Source of the DNA: Gammaproteobacteria bacterium
Lineage (GTDB): Bacteria; Pseudomonadota; Gammaproteobacteria; Steroidobacterales; Steroidobacteraceae
DNA: 7,307 nucleotides
Direction: 5' to 3'
NCBI GenBank assembly: GCA_003156695.1
Contig: PMHN01000188.1
Location: 1,041-8,347 of the forward strand
Under the pieces are notes generated by a model. That model was not told the origin of the DNA, did no database searches, and saw nothing but the letters and a program-made list of their open reading frames with translations. Of this stretch, positions 1 to 7,307 are shown piece by piece. Numbering within the stretch: the first letter of the stretch is position 1; each line of letters begins with the position of its first letter. A program made the position numbers and the translations under genes.

Positions 1-409
1 CGAGCCGTTCGTCGGGCCCGCGGGGCAACTGCTGGATGCGATGCTGCACGCCATCGGACTGGACCGCGCGACCAATGTCTACATCGCCAACATCTTGAAG
101 AGCAGGCCGCCCGGCAACCGCGACCCGAAACCTGAGGAGGTTGCCGCGTGCCTGCCTTATCTGGTGCGGCAGATCGCGCTGCTGCGGCCGAAGATCATGC
201 TGGCCGTGGGACGGATCGCGGCGCAGAACCTGCTCGGCACGCAGGTGCCGCTTGGCCGGCTTCGCGGCCAGGTGCATCATTTCGGCGAGTTCAACACGCC
301 GTTGGTGGTGACGTATCATCCGGCGTACCTGCTGCGCACGCCCGCCGACAAGCGCAAGGCGTGGGAGGATCTTAAGTTTGCGCGTAGCGTCTACCAGCGG
401 TTGACCTGA
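1..409 (+). CDS. Uracil-DNA glycosylase, family 4 (Fe-S type), 5'-truncated
   Basis: The reading frame is open from base 2 to the TGA at 407-409 and gives 135 C-terminal residues; the start lies off the left edge. Family 4 enzymes remove uracil from DNA in base-excision repair and carry a 4Fe-4S cluster. Visible family signatures are EPFVGPAGQLLD at fragment residues 1-12 (uracil-binding region), the RPPGNRDP block at 35-42 with a Cys at 50, and TYHPAYLLR at 104-112, the conserved His motif near the C-terminus. Known family members have two Cys ligands near the N-terminus (not in this window) and two more 16 residues apart in the KCRPPGNR...C segment. Here the first of that pair is Ser34 (codon AGC at 101-103) and the second, Cys50, is kept. 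The gene is followed after 16 nt by rimI on the same strand, so the two are probably co-transcribed. The family call is firm; activity with the Ser substitution is uncertain. Confidence 0.9.
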   Translation, partial: EPFVGPAGQLLDAMLHAIGLDRATNVYIANILKSRPPGNRDPKPEEVAACLPYLVRQIALLRPKIMLAVGRIAAQNLLGTQVPLGRLRGQVHHFGEFNTPLVVTYHPAYLLRTPADKRKAWEDLKFARSVYQRLT

Positions 410-425
410 AGAGCCAAGCCGCACC

Positions 426-940
426 ATGGCCACCGCCCCTGAAATGTTTGCTGTGCCGGAGATGACCATCCGGCCGATGCGCGCGCTCGACGTGGCCGAG
501 GTGGTCGCCATCGAGCACGCCTCATACCAGTTTCCCTGGAGCGAAGGGATTTTCCGCGACTGCCTGCGTGTGGGCTACACCTGTCGGGTGGCGACCGCAG
601 GCAGGGTACTCATGGGCTACGCGGTGATGAGCACCGGCGCGGGCGAGGCGCACATTCTCAACGTGTGTGTGGCTGAGACTTTCCGCTGCCGCGGCCTCGG
701 CCGGCATCTGATGCTCGCGCTCATCGAGCGCGCGGCTGCGGTGGGCGTGCGCGAGGCGTTCCTCGAGGTGCGTCCTTCCAACACCGCCGCGATCCGCCTG
801 TACCTGTCGATGGGCTTCGTGCAGCTGGGGATGCGGCGCGGCTACTACCAGGCGGTCGGTGGCCGCGAGGACGCCGCGGTTCTAAGACTTACGGTAGCTG
901 GCGCCGGCCCCGTGCTCTGCGCCGTCCCCGCTTCAGAGCC

Positions 941-944
<4 letters not shown>
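426..944 (+). CDS. rimI: Ribosomal protein S18-alanine N-acetyltransferase RimI
   Basis: A 172-residue GNAT-fold acetyltransferase. RimI transfers acetyl from acetyl-CoA to the N-terminal alanine of ribosomal protein S18 in the cytoplasm. The acetyl-CoA binding loop RCRGLG (RxxGxG pattern) is at residues 87-92. The RimI signature [14 protein letters not shown] is at 113-126, with Glu114 and Tyr126 spaced exactly like the catalytic Glu103/Tyr115 of the enteric enzyme. MGF at 129-131 and GGREDA at 145-150 complete the family pattern. E. coli RimI is about 148 residues. This one has about 12 extra residues before MTIRPM and about 15 after the usual end. No strong Shine-Dalgarno precedes the ATG at 426, and in-frame ATGs at 444 and 462 are alternatives; the 462 start would fit the family length better. 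The stop overlaps the GTG start of prfC (GTGA, 941-944), pointing to translational coupling. Confidence 0.92.
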
Positions 945-2536
<1,592 letters not shown>

Positions 2537-2594
2537 AGGGCCGCCGGGTGCAAGGGGATGGCGCGAGCCGCGGATTTGTGCGAAATACGCTCCT

Positions 2595-4565
2595 ATGGAA
2601 CCCTATACGCAACGCGAATTCCTGATCAACGCGCTGTACGAGGCGTCAGAGCTCGAGCACAACCTCATGTGCACGTACCTGTACGCCGCCTTCAGCCTGA
2701 AGGACGGCGAGGGCGACGGGCTCACGGCGGCGGAGGCGGCGGCCGTCAAACGCTGGCGCGAGGTGCTGCTGGGTGTCGCGATCGAGGAGATGGGGCATCT
2801 CGCGGCAGTCTGGAACATTACCGCGGCGCTGGGCGGGAGTCCGCGCATCGGACGCACCAACTTCCCACTCGATCCGGGCTACCTGCCGGCGAGCGTGGTG
2901 GTGAAGCTCGCCCCCTTCAACGCGGACACCGTGCAACACTTCGTGTTTCTCGAGCGGCCGCACGAGTCCACGGAAGCCGAGGGCGCGGGGTTCTCTTACG
3001 AGCGGCCGTATGTACGTGGGATCAGCCAGCCACACCTGACGCCGATGGCTACGGACTACGACACCGTCGGTGTCTTTTACAGGTGTCTCGGGGAAGCGCT
3101 GCACGCGTTCGTGTCGCACCACGGCGAAGCGATCGCTTTCGACGGCGACCCGGCATTGCAGCTCTCGGGCGCCGAAGTGAATCTCACCGGAGCGCAGCCG
3201 GTCAGGTGCCTGAAGACCGCACTGCAGGCGTTCGCGGTCATCGTCACGCAGGGCGAAGGCGCGCCGCGCGACTCGCAGGGCTCGCATTACCAGAAATTCC
3301 TCGGTATTCGCGACGAACTGCGCGCCCTGACAGCCAGGAATCCGGCGTTCACCCCGGCATTCCCTGCGGCCACCAACCCGGTCCTGCGGCGGCCGCCGCG
3401 ACCGGAGGGGCGCGTGTGGATTGAGGACCCGGAGGCCTTCGCGACGGTGGACCTGGCGAACGCCTGTTACGGGCTGATGCTGCGCCTCCTGGCCTACGCG
3501 TACGCGCTGCGCGGCCCGAGTCCCGAGAAATCCCTCACCGTGGATCTTGCGATCGGACTGATGCAGGCGGTCGCGCCACTTGCGGAGCGTGCGGCGCGCC
3601 TGCCGGCGGGGCCTTCGAACCCACACTGCAACGCCGGGATGTCCTTTGTCACGCTGCGTGACTCCGCAGCCCTGTCGCCTGGTCCTGCCGCGCGGCGACT
3701 ATTCATCGAGCGGTTTGCGCAGCTTGCGCAAGGGGGCGATGGACTGCGGGGGAGTGGCGGTGCGCGCGCGCGCGCGGCTGCCGATGCCCTGACATCCCTT
3801 GCCGGACGCGCGGCGAAAGGTTTTGATCTCTCAGTGGCGGCCCCTGCCGCGGCTGCCGCTGCCGCGCCCGTTGCGGTCGGCACGGCTGCCGTGGCGAGCG
3901 CGGCTGACACGCCCGCATCGAGTGTTGCCAACGGCGTTGAGACCGTACGCGGCGGGAAGATCGAGCTGAAGTTTGAGGGGAAGCTGTGCATCCACTCGCG
4001 CTTCTGCGTCACCGGCGCCCCGCTGGTGTTTCTCGCCAACGTAAAGGGACCCTGGATCCACCCGGACGCCATGCCGGTGGATGCGCTGGTGGAGGTCGCG
4101 CATGCGTGCCCCTCGGGCGCGATCCGTTATCTGCGCCTTGATGGCGCGCCGGATGAGACCGCGCCGCCGGTAAATCTCGTCGGTGTTCGCGAGGCGGGAC
4201 CCTATGCCTTCCGTGCCCAACTGCAGATCAACGGCGCGCCGGCTGGCTTTCGCGCCACGCTGTGCCGCTGCGGGGCTTCGAAGAACAAGCCGTTCTGCGA
4301 CAGCTCACATCACGAGGTGGGCTTCACCGCCACCGGTGAGCCCCCGAGCGGCAAGACCGACATGTTGCCGGTGCGCGACGGGGTGCTGGCCGTGGATCCG
4401 CAGACCGACGGTCCGCTGAAGGTGAGCGGGAATCTGGAGATCATGAGCGGCACGGGGCGCGTGGTCGCGCGTACGACGACGACCTGGCTGTGTCGCTGCG
4501 GGGCGAGCAACAACAAACCCTTCTGCGACGGCACGCACAAGAAGATCGGCTTTAAGGCTCCCTGA
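2595..4565 (+). CDS. Ferritin-like / ferredoxin / double CDGSH iron-sulfur fusion protein
   Basis: A 656-residue multidomain metalloprotein of unknown role. Residues 1 to about 235 match the ferritin-like domain also found in VioB-type iminophenyl-pyruvate dimer synthases: ELEHNLMCTYLYA at 19-31, IEEMGHL at 63-69, and a GEG...SHYQKF segment at 220-235. Likely metal ligands are Glu21, Glu65, His68, Glu221 and His231. Residues 275-380 form a helical part (CYGLMLRLLAYAYA, LMQAVAPLAERAARLPAG) that usually follows this domain. An Ala-rich, low-complexity linker covers about 383-450. A Fer4_19-type divergent ferredoxin domain is at 455-515 with Cys465, Cys471 and Cys505 (CIHSRFC...CPSGA). Two CDGSH [2Fe-2S] motifs follow at 557-572 and 633-648. 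No signal peptide or membrane segment is seen, so it is probably cytoplasmic. The ATG at 2595 is the only start in frame between the preceding prfC stop and the ferritin domain; no good Shine-Dalgarno precedes it. By inference it is a redox enzyme or iron-handling protein; the substrate is not recognisable. Confidence 0.85.
   Translation: MEPYTQREFLINALYEASELEHNLMCTYLYAAFSLKDGEGDGLTAAEAAAVKRWREVLLGVAIEEMGHLAAVWNITAALGGSPRIGRTNFPLDPGYLPASVVVKLAPFNADTVQHFVFLERPHESTEAEGAGFSYERPYVRGISQPHLTPMATDYDTVGVFYRCLGEALHAFVSHHGEAIAFDGDPALQLSGAEVNLTGAQPVRCLKTALQAFAVIVTQGEGAPRDSQGSHYQKFLGIRDELRALTARNPAFTPAFPAATNPVLRRPPRPEGRVWIEDPEAFATVDLANACYGLMLRLLAYAYALRGPSPEKSLTVDLAIGLMQAVAPLAERAARLPAGPSNPHCNAGMSFVTLRDSAALSPGPAARRLFIERFAQLAQGGDGLRGSGGARARAAADALTSLAGRAAKGFDLSVAAPAAAAAAAPVAVGTAAVASAADTPASSVANGVETVRGGKIELKFEGKLCIHSRFCVTGAPLVFLANVKGPWIHPDAMPVDALVEVAHACPSGAIRYLRLDGAPDETAPPVNLVGVREAGPYAFRAQLQINGAPAGFRATLCRCGASKNKPFCDSSHHEVGFTATGEPPSGKTDMLPVRDGVLAVDPQTDGPLKVSGNLEIMSGTGRVVARTTTTWLCRCGASNNKPFCDGTHKKIGFKAP
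3760..3776. repeat. 17-nt alternating purine-pyrimidine (GC)n tract
   Basis: An uninterrupted run of alternating purine and pyrimidine, GT followed by GC repeats, inside the linker-coding part of the ferritin-CDGSH fusion gene. It encodes the ARARA-type stretch near residues 389-394. Such tracts can adopt Z-DNA and are prone to slippage. A change that is not a multiple of three would cut the protein before its Fe-S domains. The frame is intact here. Confidence 0.7.
4263..4538 (+). repeat. Tandem CDGSH [2Fe-2S] motif pair in the fusion protein
   Basis: Two copies of the CxC-x2-S-x3-P-x-C-D-x-x-H motif, coded at 4263-4310 and 4491-4538. The first has ligands Cys557, Cys559, Cys568 and His572; the second has Cys633, Cys635, Cys644 and His648. 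Each set of three Cys and one His is the standard CDGSH ligand pattern for one [2Fe-2S] cluster. The copies share CRCGAS and NKPFCD at protein level and an 11-base identity (cgctgcggggc at 4266-4276 and 4494-4504), suggesting an old internal duplication. The first copy reads CDSSH and the second CDGTH. Confidence 0.85.
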
Positions 4566-4571
4566 CTGTGA

Positions 4572-6722
4572 TCACTGCCGAATGCCGAGCTGATCGAAGA
4601 TGAACGCGTATTCGCGCGCCGTGTCGTGGTAGCGCTGGAAGCGGCCGGACTTCCCACCATGACCCGCAGACATGTTCACGCTGAATACCAACAGATGAGT
4701 GTCGGTCTTGGTGGCGCGTAGTTTGGCTACCCACTTGGCCGGCTCGTAGTACTGCACCTGGGAGTCCCACAGGCCCGTAAAGACGAGCATGGCTGGGTAG
4801 TCCTGCGCCCTCACATTGTCGTAAGGCGAATAGGACAGCATGTAGTCGTAGTAGACCTTCTCCTTGGGGTTTCCCCACTGGTCGAATTCGTTGGTGGTGA
4901 GCGGGATGCTTTCGTCCGACATGGTCGTGACGACATCAACGAAGGGAACGTAGGCAACGATGGCCCGGTAGGCCTGAGGGGCCATATTCGCTACGGCACC
5001 CATCAGCAGTCCACCGGCGCTGCCTCCTTGCGCGAATACCTTGTCCTTGGCGCCGTAGCCGTGCTGCACGAGGTAGCTCGTGACGTCGATGAAGTCGGTA
5101 AAACTGTTCCTCTTGTGCAGTAGCCGGCCATCCTCGAACCACTGCCGCCCCAGTTCCTGGCCGCCACGAATGTGGGCGATGGCGACGACGAAACCCCGAT
5201 CCAGAAGACTCACCCACTCGGTGCGGAAAGTCGGATCCATGGAGAGCCCGTATGAGCCGTACCCGTACTGATAAAGGGGCGCGGAGCCATCCAGCTTCGT
5301 GCCTTTACGGTAGGCAATGGAAACCGGAATGAGTTTGCCATCGTGCGCTGGGACGTGCAGCAACTCGGTCGCGTAGTTGCGCGCCTCGAAGCCACCTAGC
5401 ACGGTAGTGACTTTTTTCAGCTCCTTTTTTCCGGAGCGCATGTCGTAGTCGTAGGTCGTACTCGGCGTGGTCAACGAAGTGTAGACATAGCGCACCTTGT
5501 CGCTGTCGATTCCCGGTGTATCGATCAACCGCATCGTGTACGCCGGTTCGCTCGAGTCGATCGATCGGTCTTCTGAGCCGCGCCAGGCCTTGAGGTGCAG
5601 CTTTAACAGGCCTCCGGAACGCTGGTTCACTGTGAGGTAGCGGCTGGAAACTTCGAAGCCCTGGATGAAAACATCCGCCCGATGGGACACCACGTCCGTC
5701 CAGGTTCTCTTGTCGCTGCTGCTGGCGATCGGGGCGCGCACGATGCGGAAGTTGGGCGCCTGCCAGTTGGTACGGATGATGAAGTCCCGGCCCAGGTGCT
5801 CTACGTGATATTCGAGATCCGGTTCCCGCGGCAACACCGTGTTGAATCGCAGCTGCGGGTCCGAGGCATCGGCGTAATGCCACTCGCTTTGCTGTGTGCT
5901 CTGAAGCTCGATGAACAGGTACTCCTCGGAGCGGCTCTTACCCACCCGCAGGTAGTAGCTGTGGTCCTGCTCTTCGTACACGAGCGGATCGGTCTTCGCG
6001 TCTGTGCCGAGCAGGTGTTTGCGGACCCGCACGGACAGCAGAGTAACCGGGTCCTTTTCGACATAGAGCAGCGTTGCGTTATCTGCTGCCCAAACGAAAT
6101 CGGCCTCGACGTTCGCCACGGCGTCTTCCAGTACCGCGCCACTGTCGAGGTTCCTGATCCTTAAGATGTATTGGCGCCGTCCGACATCATCTTCGGTGTA
6201 AGCGAGCAATCTGCCGTCGGGGCTGACCGCCGTGTACCCGATGGAGAAGTAATCGTGTCCAGTGGCCATCGCGTTGCCGTCGAGCATCACCTGCTCGGCA
6301 GCGGTCATGGAGCCCTTGCGGCGCGCGTACACGGCATAGTCGCGCCCCGGCTCGAAGCGGGTGTAATACCAGTAACCGTGCTCGTATATCGGCACGGACA
6401 TATCATCCGGCTTGAGGCGAGCGACCAGCTCGTCATAGAGCTTCTGCTCAAGCGGCTGCGTGGAGGCCATGACGGCGTCCCGGTAAGCATTCTCCTTTCG
6501 AAGGTAGTCAAGAACTTCGGGCGAGCGGCGCGTGTCATCGCGTAGCCAGTAGTAGTCGTCCTCCCGCACACCGTTCGGTGAAGCAAGCTGATGAGGCTTT
6601 TTTGCCGCCACGGGCGGAACCGGCACCGTCGGACCGACGTTAGCTTCGTGCGCGTTGGCCATCAGTGCTGCCAGTGACAGGGCAATCCCGGGAATCAGGC
6701 GGGGGAGGTCGGCGAACGGCAT
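4572..6722 (-). CDS. ptrB: Secreted oligopeptidase B (S9 family prolyl oligopeptidase-like)
   Basis: A 716-residue S9A serine peptidase. Oligopeptidase B cleaves short peptides after Arg or Lys; an N-terminal beta-propeller limits access to the C-terminal alpha/beta-hydrolase domain. The propeller covers about residues 110-440. The catalytic domain shows GGSAGG at 566-571 (nucleophile Ser568), GLWDSQVQYYEPAKW at 650-664 (Asp653) and SAGHGGKSGRF at 685-695 (His688), all typical of oligopeptidase B, as is SIPLTTNEF...WGNP at 605-619. The N-terminus looks like a signal peptide: Arg8, a hydrophobic stretch at about 9-21 and a likely cut after MANA (residue 24), giving a periplasmic or secreted enzyme. 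The ATG at 6722 has AAGG seven bases upstream, and a TAA in frame 12 bases before the start excludes a longer version. GC is about 55-60% in most sampled stretches, below the neighbours. It sits 51 nt downstream of the tgpA-like gene on the same strand. The symbol follows the E. coli cytoplasmic enzyme; family assignment is firm, exact orthology is not. Confidence 0.93.
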   Translation of the reverse strand: MPFADLPRLIPGIALSLAALMANAHEANVGPTVPVPPVAAKKPHQLASPNGVREDDYYWLRDDTRRSPEVLDYLRKENAYRDAVMASTQPLEQKLYDELVARLKPDDMSVPIYEHGYWYYTRFEPGRDYAVYARRKGSMTAAEQVMLDGNAMATGHDYFSIGYTAVSPDGRLLAYTEDDVGRRQYILRIRNLDSGAVLEDAVANVEADFVWAADNATLLYVEKDPVTLLSVRVRKHLLGTDAKTDPLVYEEQDHSYYLRVGKSRSEEYLFIELQSTQQSEWHYADASDPQLRFNTVLPREPDLEYHVEHLGRDFIIRTNWQAPNFRIVRAPIASSSDKRTWTDVVSHRADVFIQGFEVSSRYLTVNQRSGGLLKLHLKAWRGSEDRSIDSSEPAYTMRLIDTPGIDSDKVRYVYTSLTTPSTTYDYDMRSGKKELKKVTTVLGGFEARNYATELLHVPAHDGKLIPVSIAYRKGTKLDGSAPLYQYGYGSYGLSMDPTFRTEWVSLLDRGFVVAIAHIRGGQELGRQWFEDGRLLHKRNSFTDFIDVTSYLVQHGYGAKDKVFAQGGSAGGLLMGAVANMAPQAYRAIVAYVPFVDVVTTMSDESIPLTTNEFDQWGNPKEKVYYDYMLSYSPYDNVRAQDYPAMLVFTGLWDSQVQYYEPAKWVAKLRATKTDTHLLVFSVNMSAGHGGKSGRFQRYHDTAREYAFIFDQLGIRQ

Positions 6723-6729
6723 TGCAATG

Positions 6730-6733
6730 CCTT
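6730..6733 (-). promoter_or_regulatory. Ribosome binding site of ptrB
   Basis: AAGG on the minus strand, separated by seven bases from the ATG at 6722. The spacing is good but the match to the Shine-Dalgarno core is only four bases. It supports the chosen start, as does the in-frame TAA that overlaps it at 6732-6734. Confidence 0.5.
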
Positions 6734-6755
6734 AGCTCGCAAGAGCGATGTGAGC

Positions 6756-6768
6756 ATTCTGCCAGAAT
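6756..6768. promoter_or_regulatory. 13-bp perfect palindrome in the tgpA-ptrB gap
   Basis: ATTCTG-C-CAGAAT reads as a perfect inverted repeat around one central base. It lies 34 bp upstream of the ptrB start and just after the stop of the tgpA-like gene, in the only AT-richer part of this 51-nt gap. It could be an operator for a dimeric regulator of ptrB or a weak hairpin after the upstream gene. No U-run follows on the minus strand, so a rho-independent terminator is unlikely. No regulator family is recognised. Confidence 0.35.
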
Positions 6769-6773
6769 ACAAC

Positions 6774-7307
6774 TCAGCGCATTGCGCCCCTCAGCCGTAG
6801 CCGAGCCACGCGGCGTGCGAAATCAGTGACGTCGCGCGTGTGCGTGGCGGGCGCAGGCGCTCCATAACGCAGCTGCGCGTAGCGCATGAGGAGCGCGTCG
6901 ACGCGCTCCTTGAGGTCCGGCCGCCGCTCGCTCACCGTGTTGGCGAAGCTTACCGGCCCCTGGTGCGGCGTGCGTGCCGGTGCAATCCGCGCGAGCTTGC
7001 GGCACAGGCGCATGTAGGCCGTGGCAAGCGGATCGCGTCCTGGGGTCTTGAGGTCCCGCCCGATGTGCCAGGCGATGATTGCGAGCCAGCTGAGCAGGCC
7101 GGCGGTAAATACCCAGCCCAGGTGGCGGATGTCCGGGCTGCGGATGCCGAGGCGTGCGAGCAGGTCCAGCTGCGAATTGAGGGTGAACTTCACGACGTTG
7201 GCGTCCCACCAGTCATTGGCGGCGTCCCAACGCTGCAGGAGGCGTGTCAGCCACACGGAGCTGTGCAATAGCCGCTCACGCGATGACATCGCGCTGGGGA
7301 AGAGGTC
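6774..7307 (-). CDS. tgpA: TgpA-like transglutaminase (DUF3488/DUF4129), C-terminal part only
   Basis: The frame is open from the right edge to the TGA at 6774-6776 and gives the last 177 residues; the start and catalytic domain lie outside the window. An ATG at 7289 is in frame, but the coding frame stays open to 7307, so it is probably internal. TgpA proteins are inner-membrane proteins with N-terminal helices, a periplasmic transglutaminase-like domain, one further helix and a cytoplasmic DUF4129 tail. The visible part fits the end: RWDAANDWWDANVVKFTLNSQ at 26-46, a family-typical segment, then a hydrophobic helix at about 64-83 (GWVFTAGLLSWLAIIAW). The DUF4129-like tail starts at DPLATAYMRLCRKLARI (92-108) and includes GPVSFANTVSERRPDL and LRYG. 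The basic end RRVARLRLRGAMR suits a cytoplasmic tail. The gene lies directly upstream of ptrB on the same strand, so ptrB may be the distal gene of its operon. The family is recognised from the tail alone. Confidence 0.75.
   Translation of the reverse strand, partial: DLFPSAMSSRERLLHSSVWLTRLLQRWDAANDWWDANVVKFTLNSQLDLLARLGIRSPDIRHLGWVFTAGLLSWLAIIAWHIGRDLKTPGRDPLATAYMRLCRKLARIAPARTPHQGPVSFANTVSERRPDLKERVDALLMRYAQLRYGAPAPATHTRDVTDFARRVARLRLRGAMR

Noticed and set aside
2537..2594. Promoter or terminator between prfC and the fusion gene
   Set aside because: The 58 nt show no believable -35/-10 pair at proper spacing and no stem-loop followed by T residues.
2558..3424. A 288-codon frame starting at an ATG just after an AAGGGG sequence
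   Set aside because: The AAGGGG abuts the ATG with no spacer, the product is Arg/Gly-rich with no domain, and it runs through the clear ferritin-like coding region in another frame.
2595..4565. Assigning the fusion gene to violacein or indolocarbazole biosynthesis (VioB)
   Set aside because: Only the ferritin-like domain is shared. The protein is shorter than VioB, has added Fe-S modules, and no VioA, VioC, VioD or VioE-like gene is present in the window.
6735..6746. Hairpin GCTC-GCAA-GAGC before ptrB, considered as a terminator or leader element
   Set aside because: The stem is only four base pairs with no T-run, so it cannot be called a terminator.

Overview
The window looks like ordinary chromosomal DNA from a high-GC proteobacterium, most likely a gammaproteobacterium of the Xanthomonadales/Nevskiales/Steroidobacter type. 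That placement is an inference from the gene set (RimI, RF3, a TgpA-type transglutaminase and a secreted oligopeptidase B) and from GC near 66-70% in most genes; it is not a firm assignment. Coding density is very high: no gap between genes exceeds 60 bases. I see no RNA gene, insertion sequence, CRISPR array, attachment site or origin.

Left part, plus strand (1-2536): three tightly packed genes. The first is the 3' part of a family 4 (Fe-S type) uracil-DNA glycosylase. After 16 nt comes rimI, the ribosomal protein S18 N-terminal acetyltransferase. It overlaps prfC (release factor 3) through a GTGA start/stop overlap. This is probably one operon combining DNA repair with ribosome modification and translation termination.

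Middle, plus strand (2595-4565): the most unusual gene. It encodes a 656-residue fusion of an N-terminal ferritin-like (VioB-type) domain with a helical second part, an alanine-rich linker, a small divergent ferredoxin domain and two C-terminal CDGSH iron-sulfur motifs. By sequence it could carry a di-metal centre plus three Fe-S clusters in one chain. Its substrate and role are unknown. It lies 58 nt after prfC and may be read through from it.

Right part, minus strand (4572-7307): ptrB, an oligopeptidase B-type S9 serine peptidase with a predicted signal peptide and a complete Ser-Asp-His triad. Its GC content is clearly lower than that of its neighbours. Upstream of it on the same strand is the C-terminal end of a TgpA-like membrane transglutaminase (DUF3488/DUF4129), which runs off the right edge. 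The 51-nt gap between these two holds a perfect 13-bp palindrome and a plausible ribosome binding site for ptrB. The fusion gene and ptrB converge with only 6 bp between their stop codons.

Nothing here is clearly a new defence or mobile system. The ferritin-ferredoxin-CDGSH fusion is the best candidate for under-described biology.
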